Source: Gemmatimonadaceae bacterium
Lineage (GTDB): Bacteria; Latescibacterota; UBA2968; UBA8231
Length of the DNA: 53,454 nucleotides
Direction of reading: 5' to 3'
NCBI GenBank assembly: GCA_026706075.1
Contig: JAPOZM010000061.1
Coordinates: 1 to 53,454, forward strand
Part shown: in pieces, positions 40,161-47,977 of the stretch
Layout: each line of letters starts with the position of its first letter
How positions within the stretch are numbered: the first letter of the stretch is position 1
Made by a program: the position numbers and the translations under genes
Notes under the pieces: model-generated
Seen by the model: the letters and a program-made list of their open reading frames with translations, nothing else
What the model was told of the DNA's origin: nothing
The model's database searches: none

Positions 40161-42039
40161 GGCCCCGCTCACACCCTGCAACGCCGGACGGCGCCCCGCC
40201 GGCGCCGTGACCGCCCTCTCCCTCCTCGGACTACTCGGCTGCGGTGCCGCCGAGGGGCCGCCGTCCCCGGAGCCGGAGGCCCCGGAGGGGATCGAGCGCG
40301 AGTCCTGGGAGGTGGAACTCGACCTGCGCGGCAGCATCTCCACCGTCGCCGTCGAGGCCGCCTACGTCGCCGATCTGGCGGACCGGATCACACGCGCCGA
40401 CGGCGGCGTGACCGTGACCTTCGCCGACTCCCTGAGCCGGCCCGTGACCCGGGTCCGCGCCGACCGCATGTTCATCGACCACGGCCACGACATCGTCGGC
40501 TTCTCGGGGAACGTCACCGCCGAGGCCGAGGGTCCCGGGATCGCGGCCAGGGCCGACACCCTCGGCTGGGACCGCGGCACCGACAGCCTGAGCGCTCCCT
40601 CGGCCGCGGACCTGCTCCTGCCCGATGGCCGCCTCAGCGCCGCCCGGCTCGCGGGCGACAGCGGCCTGGCGTCGTGGTCGGCACAAGAGGTGACCGGCGT
40701 CCTCACCGGGTCGGGGGAGCCCCCCGGCGGCGACGACGGGGCAGGGGTCCTCCACATCGAGGCGGCCGCCGCGGATCTGCGGGTTCGCGATGGCCGCCTT
40801 GAGGCCGCCTTCAAGCAGGCTCGCGCGGGCTGGCGGGATCGCCGTTTCGGGGCTCGCCGCGCCATCTACGACGGCCGCACCCGTCGGGTCGTGCTGGAGG
40901 GGGCGGCGTCGATGGAGGACAGGGGCCGCCAAAGACGTCTGACGGCGGAGGCCATCGACCTCGAGATGGGCCGCTCGCGCTTCGCCGCCGCCGGCGGCGT
41001 GCGCGTCGAGGGCGAGGCCCGCCTGTGGGCGGATTCGATCGAGGAGGACGGCAACCGCTGGCGCATCCAGGGAGATCCGGCGCTGGCCGAGGTGGACGGG
41101 CGGGGACTGGAGGCGCGGCGGCTCCACCTCAGCGAGGGCACCGACACCCTCCTGGCCGGCGGCGGGGCGTCGGCGCGAGAGGGGGATCGGAGGATCACCG
41201 CCGATTCCCTGCGCCTGGTGCGCCCGGAGGACGAGGTGGAGGCCTTCGGGTCCGTGGCCCTGGACGCTGCCGATCTCGAGGGAGACCTGCGCTCCGGGCG
41301 GCTGAGGTCGGGGGCCGCCGGCGCCCGGCTCGTCCTGTGGAGCGATGCCCGCCTGACGCGCCCCCGCCGGGGCGGAGGCGAGCTGACCCTGCGCGCCGAT
41401 TCACTGATCCTCGAAGGCTCGCAGCGGCGCCTGACCGGGACCGGCGGGTTCCTCCTCGAGGCGCCGCCCGACCTGGAGCTGAGGGCCCTCCGCGGCGTCT
41501 ACGCCACCCCGGAAGGACCGGTGTCCCTCTTCGGCGAGGTCGAGTTCGTCCACCGGGCCGGGCCCGGCCGCAGCCGTCTCGCCGCGGACAGCAGCCGCGT
41601 GGAGCTGGCGGCGGGTGAGCCCGTGGCCCTGACGTGGCCCGGCGACCTCCGGGGGAGCCTGCGGGGCGACGGCCGGACCTGGCTGCGCGCCGGCTCGGGC
41701 CGGGCGGCGCTGGCCTCCGGCAGACTGTCCAGCCTGCACCTGGATGGCCGGGTCGAGGCGATCCACCGGGATCCCTCGGAGGAGCGCCTGAGCCGGTTCA
41801 CCGCCGAACGGATGGAGATGGGCTTCGACGAGGAGGGCGTCTTGAGTCGGATCGTGGCCAGTGGCGCCGCCCACGTCCGCCTTCGGCTGGCCGGAGGCGG
41901 CTCCGAAGGGGAGGAGGTCTCCCTCAACGACGTGAGGGGAGAGCGGCTGGAGATCAGGATGCGCGGGGGGGTGGTGCAGGCAGTGCACGTCATCGAGGGC
42001 GTCGAGGGAAGATTCGAGCCGGGCGGGCGGGGCGGCTGA
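40138..42039 (+). CDS. LptC/OstA-type lipoprotein for LPS transport (fusion)
   Basis: 633 residues. The N-terminus has Arg-Arg, a hydrophobic stretch and lipobox LLGC (Cys35), so it is a probable lipoprotein. Residues about 50-130 resemble LptC (SWEVELDL.., VTVTFADSLSRPVTRVRADRMF). The rest is repeated OstA-like beta units with AD.L....R.L...G.V..E spacing, as in LptA and the LptD N-terminus. It starts inside pyrG (23-nt overlap) and is followed after 11 nt by lptB. One protein may thus replace separate LptC and LptA bridges. That is inference. Confidence 0.65.
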   Translation: MSAPRPPEAPLTPCNAGRRPAGAVTALSLLGLLGCGAAEGPPSPEPEAPEGIERESWEVELDLRGSISTVAVEAAYVADLADRITRADGGVTVTFADSLSRPVTRVRADRMFIDHGHDIVGFSGNVTAEAEGPGIAARADTLGWDRGTDSLSAPSAADLLLPDGRLSAARLAGDSGLASWSAQEVTGVLTGSGEPPGGDDGAGVLHIEAAAADLRVRDGRLEAAFKQARAGWRDRRFGARRAIYDGRTRRVVLEGAASMEDRGRQRRLTAEAIDLEMGRSRFAAAGGVRVEGEARLWADSIEEDGNRWRIQGDPALAEVDGRGLEARRLHLSEGTDTLLAGGGASAREGDRRITADSLRLVRPEDEVEAFGSVALDAADLEGDLRSGRLRSGAAGARLVLWSDARLTRPRRGGGELTLRADSLILEGSQRRLTGTGGFLLEAPPDLELRALRGVYATPEGPVSLFGEVEFVHRAGPGRSRLAADSSRVELAAGEPVALTWPGDLRGSLRGDGRTWLRAGSGRAALASGRLSSLHLDGRVEAIHRDPSEERLSRFTAERMEMGFDEEGVLSRIVASGAAHVRLRLAGGGSEGEEVSLNDVRGERLEIRMRGGVVQAVHVIEGVEGRFEPGGRGG

Positions 42040-42050
42040 CGGGACCACGG

Positions 42051-42770
42051 ATGCTGCGCGTCGAGGAGATCGTCAAGACCTATGGCCGGAGGAGGGTGGT
42101 GGACGGCGTCTCCCTCCACGTCGGTCCCGGCGAGGTCGTCGGCCTTCTAGGGCCGAACGGGGCCGGAAAGACGACCACATTCCACAGCATCACCGGCTTC
42201 GTGCGCCCCGATGGAGGCCGCGTGCTGCTCGATCAGGAGGAACTGACCCGACTGGCCATGTATCAGAGGGCACGCCGGGGCATCGGCTATCTGCCGCAGG
42301 AGACTTCGATCTTTCGAGGGCTGACGGTGGCGCAGAACGTCTCCGCCGTCCTCGAGGCTCGCGGCGTCGCACGCCGGGAGCGGGAGGAGCGCGCCGCCGG
42401 CCTCCTCGCCGAGCTCGACCTCGAGGCCCGAGCGGGTCAGCGCGCCGACAGCCTCTCCGGCGGCGAGACCCGTCGCGTCGAGATCGCCCGGGCCCTGGCC
42501 ACGGAGCCCCGCTACATGCTTCTGGACGAACCGTTCACCGGCATCGACCCGCGCACCGTGGAGGACATCCAGTCCATCGTCGGCGAGCTCCGCGCCCGGG
42601 GGCTCAGCATCCTCATCACCGACCACAACGCTCACGAAACCCTCGAGATCGCCGACCGGGCGTACATCATGGTGGATGGTGTGATCCTGACCTCGGGCAC
42701 CGCTCCGGACCTGGCCCGGGACCGGGACGTGCGGAGGCTCTATCTGGGCGACCGTTTCCGCCTGACGTGA
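42051..42770 (+). CDS. lptB: LPS export ABC transporter ATP-binding protein LptB
   Basis: 239 residues. Walker A GPNGAGKTTT, Q-loop YLPQETSIFRGLTV, signature LSGGETRRVEIARAL, Walker B YMLLDEPFTGIDP and switch His in ITDHN. The YLPQE.SIF..LTV block is diagnostic of LptB as against other ABC ATPases. The ending ARDRDVRRLYLGDRFRL is also typical. Directly upstream of rpoN, the common lptB-rpoN order of diderm bacteria. Confidence 0.95.
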   Translation: MLRVEEIVKTYGRRRVVDGVSLHVGPGEVVGLLGPNGAGKTTTFHSITGFVRPDGGRVLLDQEELTRLAMYQRARRGIGYLPQETSIFRGLTVAQNVSAVLEARGVARREREERAAGLLAELDLEARAGQRADSLSGGETRRVEIARALATEPRYMLLDEPFTGIDPRTVEDIQSIVGELRARGLSILITDHNAHETLEIADRAYIMVDGVILTSGTAPDLARDRDVRRLYLGDRFRLT

Positions 42771-42821
42771 CAGGGGTCGCCAGCCTGGCGAACGATTGCA
42801 GCAAACGCTGTGCCTCAATCC

Positions 42822-42851
42822 TTGACAGGCTCGAGGACACCGGGCTACATT
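42822..42851 (+). promoter_or_regulatory. Sigma-70-type promoter of rpoN
   Basis: TTGACA at 42822-42827, 18-nt spacer, TACATT at 42846-42851. Perfect -35, four of six in the -10. About 55 nt of leader before the rpoN start. Confidence 0.6.
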
Positions 42852-42911
42852 AGCCCCTCGCAGGCCTTCGCCTGTACCCAAATCATTACGAGAGTGTGAG
42901 TTACGACTGCC

Positions 42912-44426
42912 GTGACGATGCTCCGCCTGTCACAGAACCTCAGCCTGCAACAGCGCCTGGCGCCGCAGCTGATCCAGTCGCTGCAGCTCCTGCAGATGTC
43001 GACTCTGGAGCTCGAGCTCGAGATCAAGCAGCAGATGGAGATCAACCCGCTCCTCGAGGAAGCGGTGGAGCAGGAGGAGGAGCTGGAGCCCGAGGCCGAG
43101 CCGGAGGAGGTGGAGACGCGCGAGCAGGAAGCCGCCCTCGAGGAGCAGGAGCTGAAGGAGGAGGAAGTTCCGGAGGACCTCGACGAGATCGACTGGGACG
43201 CCCTGCTCGACGACCAGCTCGACAAGAACTCCTACAACGAGGACACGACCGAGTACGACCCGGACTGGGAGCAGGACCGGGAGCCCCGGGAGAACCGCAT
43301 CACCACCGTCACGCCCCTGATCCAGCTGCTCCAGGAGCAGCTGCTGGTGAGCGATCTGGAAGGGGCGGACGTGGAGACGGCGGAGTTCATCATCGGCAAT
43401 ATCGACGACCGCGGTTACCTGACGTGCACGGCCGCGGAGATCGCCGAGGCGATCGCGGTCCCCTTGGAAGACGTGGAGCGCGTCCTGGCGGTCATACAGA
43501 CCTTCGAGCCTCCCGGCATCGGCGCCCGAGACCTGGGCGAATGCCTGCTGATCCAGCTGGAGTTGAAGGAGGGCCAGGAGAACTACCACGACCTGGAGCT
43601 GGCCACGAAGATCGTGCGCCACCACATGGAGGATCTCACCCGGCGCCGCTTCTCGCAGATCACGCGCGCCCTCGGCGTCGAGAACGAAGAGTTGAAGGGG
43701 GCCATGGAGTTGATCGAGCAGCTGCAACCGAACGCCGGCGCCGCCGTGGAGGCCGGGTTCACCAGCCCCGGCATGCTCACCCTCGATACCAGCGTCAACT
43801 ACATCACCCCCGACCTCGTGGTCGACAAGGTGGAAGAGGACTGGGTCGTCAGCCTCACCGACGGCAACCTCCCGTCCCTGACCATCAATCGTTCCTATGC
43901 CCAGCTCGTAGACGGCCGCCGGCGCAAGGACGAGGTCCGGTCCTACGTGTCGGAGAAGCTCAACGACGCCCGTTGGCTGATCAACGCCATCAACCAGCGC
44001 CGGGCGACGATGCTGAAAGTGGCCAACTACCTCGTACGGGCGCAGATGGACTGGTTCGAGCGCGGCCCGGCCCACCTCAGGCCGATGGTCCTTCAGGACG
44101 TGGCCGACGCCGTAGGCATGCATGTGTCGACCATCAGCAGGGTCAGCAACGGCAAGTACATGCAGACCCCGCATGGCGTCTTCGAGCTCAAGCACTTCTT
44201 CGACAGCAAGGTGCATCGCGACGATGGCGAGGAGGTGTCGGCGCGCAGCGTCAAGGAGAGCATCTCCGCCCTGATCGCGGGTGAGGACAAGCAGGAGCCC
44301 CTCAGCGATCAGGCTATCGCCGACGAGCTCGGCAAGGAGGGCATCCAGATCGCGCGCCGCACGGTGGCCAAGTACCGCGTGCAGCAGGGGATCAACTCCC
44401 AGCGCTACCGAAAGCAGGTATTCTGA
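42912..44426 (+). CDS. rpoN: RNA polymerase sigma-54 factor
   Basis: 504 residues. Region I is Gln/Leu-rich (LSLQQRLAPQLIQSLQLLQM). It is followed by a strongly acidic region II (about residues 48-100), the core-binding domain with FEPPGIGARDLGECL, the helix-turn-helix VADAVGMHVSTISRVSNGKY, and the RpoN box ARRTVAKYRV at 481-490 that reads the -24 element. The start is GTG 42912 or ATG 42918, two codons apart; no ribosome site decides between them. It needs bEBP activators, none of which are encoded here. It likely acts on the -24/-12 promoter at 31475. Confidence 0.97.
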   Translation: MTMLRLSQNLSLQQRLAPQLIQSLQLLQMSTLELELEIKQQMEINPLLEEAVEQEEELEPEAEPEEVETREQEAALEEQELKEEEVPEDLDEIDWDALLDDQLDKNSYNEDTTEYDPDWEQDREPRENRITTVTPLIQLLQEQLLVSDLEGADVETAEFIIGNIDDRGYLTCTAAEIAEAIAVPLEDVERVLAVIQTFEPPGIGARDLGECLLIQLELKEGQENYHDLELATKIVRHHMEDLTRRRFSQITRALGVENEELKGAMELIEQLQPNAGAAVEAGFTSPGMLTLDTSVNYITPDLVVDKVEEDWVVSLTDGNLPSLTINRSYAQLVDGRRRKDEVRSYVSEKLNDARWLINAINQRRATMLKVANYLVRAQMDWFERGPAHLRPMVLQDVADAVGMHVSTISRVSNGKYMQTPHGVFELKHFFDSKVHRDDGEEVSARSVKESISALIAGEDKQEPLSDQAIADELGKEGIQIARRTVAKYRVQQGINSQRYRKQVF

Positions 44427-44441
44427 ACCTTTCCGCGCCGC

Positions 44442-44471
44442 TTGACAGCACCCTTCGGGCCGCCGTAGGCT
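44442..44471 (+). promoter_or_regulatory. Sigma-70-type promoter of the lipoprotein/Ca-repeat pair
   Basis: TTGACA at 44442-44447, 18-nt spacer, TAGGCT at 44466-44471. The -35 is perfect and the -10 keeps TA and the final T. It begins 15 nt after the rpoN stop. Confidence 0.45.
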
Positions 44472-44484
44472 AGGCATTCCGCGA

Positions 44485-45282
44485 ATGGGAACTATGCAAA
44501 TGAACAGGACCCTCCCTCCGGCCGCGGCCAGCCTTCTTCTTCTCCTCCTCGGCGGCGGCTGTGGATACACCTACTACGCCGGCCCACTCCGGCCCTCCGA
44601 CGGGCAGGAGAAAGCGGTGGCGGTGGCCGACGACGGGTCGGTGACGTACACACTGGGCCGCCTCGAAGTGAGGCTCCGCCCGATCACCGACGCCGAGCTC
44701 AACCGCCAGTTCGCCTCCCACTCCCGGTCGGGGCCCGCCTCGACGAACCCCTTCACCTTCGGCGACGCCGAGCTGCGGGAGGGCGGGGAGGGTCAGTCCC
44801 GCTTCACGGTCTTTCACCTGAACGTCAAGAACTACGCCTTCCCGAGGGTTCAGATCGACCCGACCCAGGTGGAGCTGACGGCCGACAACGGCCGCCGCTA
44901 CTGGACCCTCGACGTGAGTCAACTGAAGAGCTACTACCGGGCCTACGTCCTCGGTTACAGGGGTAACGAGTACGACCGCTACCAGGAACGCATCGACCTG
45001 GCCCAGCGCAACATGTTCCGGAAGGAAGTCATTTTCAGCGGCCAGGAGCTCGAGGGCTACCTCGTCTTCCCGGTGCTCCATCCCGATGTCTCGCGGGTCG
45101 AGGTGACCATCCACGACACGGTCCTCCGCTTCGACCACCGCAACGAGCCGGTGGAGACGGTGGACATCCGTTACCGGTTCGAGCGCGAGGTGGGCCGACT
45201 CTCCCCGGACGGCACGCGGACGATCTCGACCAACCGGCCCTCGACCGCTGCCGCAATGGAAATCGACGGAGGAGCGCGATGA
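44485..45282 (+). CDS. Putative outer-membrane lipoprotein, unknown family
   Basis: 265 residues from the first ATG; ATGs at 44494 and 44500 are as likely, since the promoter leaves little leader. A hydrophobic leucine run ends in LLGGGC (Cys26), a plausible lipobox. The mature part is beta-rich: FTVFHLNVKNYAFPRVQIDP reads like an immunoglobulin-type DUF4352-like domain with 'L.v.N....' strands, and ELEGYLVFPV like the matching 'G.lvF.v' strand. I cannot name the family with certainty. The stop overlaps the start of the Ca-repeat protein (ATGA), so the two are made together. Confidence 0.7.
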   Translation: MGTMQMNRTLPPAAASLLLLLLGGGCGYTYYAGPLRPSDGQEKAVAVADDGSVTYTLGRLEVRLRPITDAELNRQFASHSRSGPASTNPFTFGDAELREGGEGQSRFTVFHLNVKNYAFPRVQIDPTQVELTADNGRRYWTLDVSQLKSYYRAYVLGYRGNEYDRYQERIDLAQRNMFRKEVIFSGQELEGYLVFPVLHPDVSRVEVTIHDTVLRFDHRNEPVETVDIRYRFEREVGRLSPDGTRTISTNRPSTAAAMEIDGGAR

Positions 45283-47927
45283 TCAGGCTATCGACACTGG
45301 CCCTGCTGGGCGCCCTGGTCCTGGCCGGCGACGGCTGGGCGGAGATCAAGAGCTGGCGCGTCGGCGACGGCACGCATCCATGGATCCTGCGGCCGGTGAC
45401 GGGCCGCCTCGACCTGGGACGCAGCTGGGCGGTGGAACTGCTGGCCGACGACGACGGCGACGGTCTCATCGACGAGGATCCCGTGGACCTCATCGACAAC
45501 GACGACGACGGCACGATCAACGAGGACCCCGAGGACCCTCAGGTCGACAACGACGGTGACGGCCAGCTCAACGAGGATCCCGACAACAACGTCGACGACG
45601 ATGGCGACGGTCTCATCGACGAGGACCCGCCCGAGTTGATCGACAACGACATCGACGGGCTGATCAACGAAGACGGTCCCGATCCGCAGATCGACAACGA
45701 CGGCGACGGGCTGCTCAACGAGGATGGCCTCTACAGCCAGTACGACGACGACTGGGACGGCCTGCTCAACGAGGATCCCATCAACGGCGTGGACGACGAC
45801 GGCGACGGGCTCGTGGACGAGGATCCCGACATGCCCGCACACGGCGGCGGCGTGACCACCTGGATCCGGCCGATCCGCCTCGACAGCCTGCGCAACCTCG
45901 CCTACATGCTCAACCAGCGCTACAAGGCCGGCGAGTTCGGCGGGGTCATCCCCGGCAAGGACACCCAGCGGCCCTACATGGTGGTGCCGAGCGAGTACGG
46001 CTTCCGCCGCGAGGTCTCCGACCCCGTCTCGGGCGACTACTGGGCGGCGGCGGGGGTCATCCGCCGGGAGGACGCCGAGAGGGCGGTGGACGGCGACCTC
46101 CGCACCGAGTTCAACAGCACCAAGTACGGCCGTGGCGGGATCGCGATGAACCTGATGGGCTACTACTACCTCAACCGCATAACCTTCCGGCCCCATCCCA
46201 CCCTCCCGGGAGGCACCATCGCCAACTACCACATCCGCTACGGCAACCAGACTTCGATCAACCTTCGAGCCGAGACCATCCAGGCCAACAGGACCCTGGT
46301 CTCCCCAACCCGCGATCAGCTCACCCCGGTGGTCAAGAACCTGCGCTTCCCCACCTATGTCGCCGGTCGCGTCGATATCCACTCCATCGATCCCGAGGGC
46401 AAGCTCAGCCAGATCGCCGAGCTCGGCCACTTCGGCGACGGCTACGCCATCGACGGACAGTACACCTCGGCCGTCATCGACGTGGGCGTTCCCACGCCGC
46501 GCGCCCGTCGCTACGACCGCGAGATCGAGCAGTTCTCCGGCGGCGAGCGGGAGGCCTACGAAGGCCAGTTCGACCTGAATCTGCCCGGCGAACAGGTCAA
46601 CTGGGGCAAGGTCCGCTGGAAGGGCCGCCGCGACGGCCTCGGCGGCGACGTGCGCATTCAGTTCCGGGTCGGCAACTCGCTCGACACCCATGTCTACTCC
46701 CGCCGGCTGGGCCCCGGCTTCGAGGACGACCGCGACGACAAAGGCGATCCTCTCGACCTCTTCGCCTGGATCAAGCTCACCGACGGCCGCATCCCCGAGC
46801 GCGAGCTGCGGTACAACGAGCTGGGCGTCGACGTGGGCGCCGACGGGAGACGGGGTTGGAGCTACTGGTCGGCGCCTTTCAAGCTGGCGGACGGACTCAT
46901 CGACGAGAGCCTGCCCGAGTCCGAGTGGGGCGATGCCGGCGTCCAGCTGCCCCTTCCCGGAGGCACCCGTTACATCCAGTTCCGCGTCTACTTCGACGGC
47001 CCCCAGCACGGCGCCGCCCTCCTCGACTTCATCGAGTTCGACTACGACACGCCCCTCGTCTCCGGGGGCGTGGTGGCCGAGATCTTCCCGTCAGGCGTCC
47101 CCCTCGGTGAGGAGGCCCTCTTCCGCTACTACCTCCGGCCGCTCTTCGGGCGGGGGGATCCGATGGTCTTCAACCGGATCGAGATCGACGTTCCCAGCGT
47201 CGACAGCCGCATCGACACCCTGCGCGTCGACGGGCAGGCCTGGGCCGAGATCGCCGCCGGTACCGGCGACGATCCTCTCCTCGATGTCCATCCCGCCCGT
47301 CTCGCCCCGGCGGCGGGCAGCCCCGACAGCCTGGGGCAGTTCGCCCAGTCTGTCGTCACCGACCCGGTCACCGGGGCTCACAAGCTGTCGATCAAGCTGC
47401 CTTCCATGGGTGCCGGGCACTTCCAGTTCGGAGAGAACATCGAGGTCGTCTTCCGCTCCCGGCTCTTCCGGGGCTCTCAGCAGTTCCTCAGCTCCCTGTG
47501 GAACGACGAGCTCGGAGGCACCGCGATCCCCCAGCCCACCGAGGACGGGGACGCCACTCCCGACGTGGGCACCAACTCCCGGCTCGTCGTGGTCCAGGAT
47601 ATCGGCAGCGTCGTGCAGGCGCCTCTCGTCGGCCCCAATCCCTTCACCCCCAACGGCGACGGCATCAACGACGAGATCGTGTTCTCCTTCGACCTCTTCC
47701 TCGTCACCGAGGAGGTTGAGGTGGAGCTCGACATCCACGATGTGTCCGGCCGCCGTCTGGCCCGGATCGAGGCCGGGGACTCGGCGGCGGGCGCCCTGCG
47801 GTTCACCTGGGACGGCCGCGACGAGAACGGCCTGCTCGTGCCCCCCGGGATCTATCTCTACCGTTTCGCCGTCGACTCCGACGACACCTCCGCCCGGCAC
47901 TCCGGCGTCCTCTCCGTCGCCTATTGA
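45279..47927 (+). CDS. Secreted protein with Asp-rich calcium-type repeats and FlgD-Ig/T9SS-like C-terminal domain
   Basis: 882 residues. A signal peptide (1-21) is followed at 57-186 by eight Asp/Glu-rich repeats of 15-17 residues (D.DxDGx.xEDP), like dockerin or thrombospondin type-3 Ca2+ loops. A discoidin-like stretch with DAERAVDGDLRTEFNS and other beta-rich domains come next. The last ~100 residues carry VGPNPFTPNGDGINDE, then IHDVSGRRLARI and PPGIYLYRFAV, the FlgD-Ig/CHU_C type of C-terminal domain common on FCB-group secreted proteins, where it serves as a type IX sorting tag. Ribosome site GGAGGAGCG. Function unknown; surface or extracellular structural role inferred. Confidence 0.85.
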   Translation: MIRLSTLALLGALVLAGDGWAEIKSWRVGDGTHPWILRPVTGRLDLGRSWAVELLADDDGDGLIDEDPVDLIDNDDDGTINEDPEDPQVDNDGDGQLNEDPDNNVDDDGDGLIDEDPPELIDNDIDGLINEDGPDPQIDNDGDGLLNEDGLYSQYDDDWDGLLNEDPINGVDDDGDGLVDEDPDMPAHGGGVTTWIRPIRLDSLRNLAYMLNQRYKAGEFGGVIPGKDTQRPYMVVPSEYGFRREVSDPVSGDYWAAAGVIRREDAERAVDGDLRTEFNSTKYGRGGIAMNLMGYYYLNRITFRPHPTLPGGTIANYHIRYGNQTSINLRAETIQANRTLVSPTRDQLTPVVKNLRFPTYVAGRVDIHSIDPEGKLSQIAELGHFGDGYAIDGQYTSAVIDVGVPTPRARRYDREIEQFSGGEREAYEGQFDLNLPGEQVNWGKVRWKGRRDGLGGDVRIQFRVGNSLDTHVYSRRLGPGFEDDRDDKGDPLDLFAWIKLTDGRIPERELRYNELGVDVGADGRRGWSYWSAPFKLADGLIDESLPESEWGDAGVQLPLPGGTRYIQFRVYFDGPQHGAALLDFIEFDYDTPLVSGGVVAEIFPSGVPLGEEALFRYYLRPLFGRGDPMVFNRIEIDVPSVDSRIDTLRVDGQAWAEIAAGTGDDPLLDVHPARLAPAAGSPDSLGQFAQSVVTDPVTGAHKLSIKLPSMGAGHFQFGENIEVVFRSRLFRGSQQFLSSLWNDELGGTAIPQPTEDGDATPDVGTNSRLVVVQDIGSVVQAPLVGPNPFTPNGDGINDEIVFSFDLFLVTEEVEVELDIHDVSGRRLARIEAGDSAAGALRFTWDGRDENGLLVPPGIYLYRFAVDSDDTSARHSGVLSVAY
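45447..45836 (+). repeat. Eight tandem Asp-rich calcium-loop coding repeats
   Basis: Eight in-frame units of 45-51 bp coding for D(D/N)DxDG(L/T/Q)(I/L/V)(N/D)ED followed by a 5-7-residue linker. Units vary at synonymous and coding positions, so they are old rather than recent copies. The spacing of acidic residues fits EF-hand-like calcium loops. Confidence 0.85.
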
Positions 47928-47946
47928 GCCGCTGATCCCCGGCTCA
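47925..47946 (+). terminator. Hairpin at the end of the Ca-repeat gene
   Basis: TGAGCCG (47925-47931, including the stop codon), 8-nt loop, CGGCTCA (47940-47946). Perfect 7-bp stem without a T-run; it separates this gene from the glycosyltransferase gene 50 nt on. Confidence 0.4.
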
Positions 47947-47977
47947 TAGGCGCCGGCAGAAGGGCCGTCTCGAGGCC

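Noticed and set aside
42786..42800. TGGCGAACGATTGCA upstream of rpoN, resembling a sigma-54 promoter
   Set aside because: The GG to GC spacing is nine rather than ten bases and the -24 box lacks the CAC, so RpoN autoregulation here is not supported; the TTGACA promoter just downstream is better.
45447..45836. Tandem repeats as a CRISPR array
   Set aside because: The repeats are in frame, code for Asp-rich calcium loops, vary between units and lack unique spacers of constant length.
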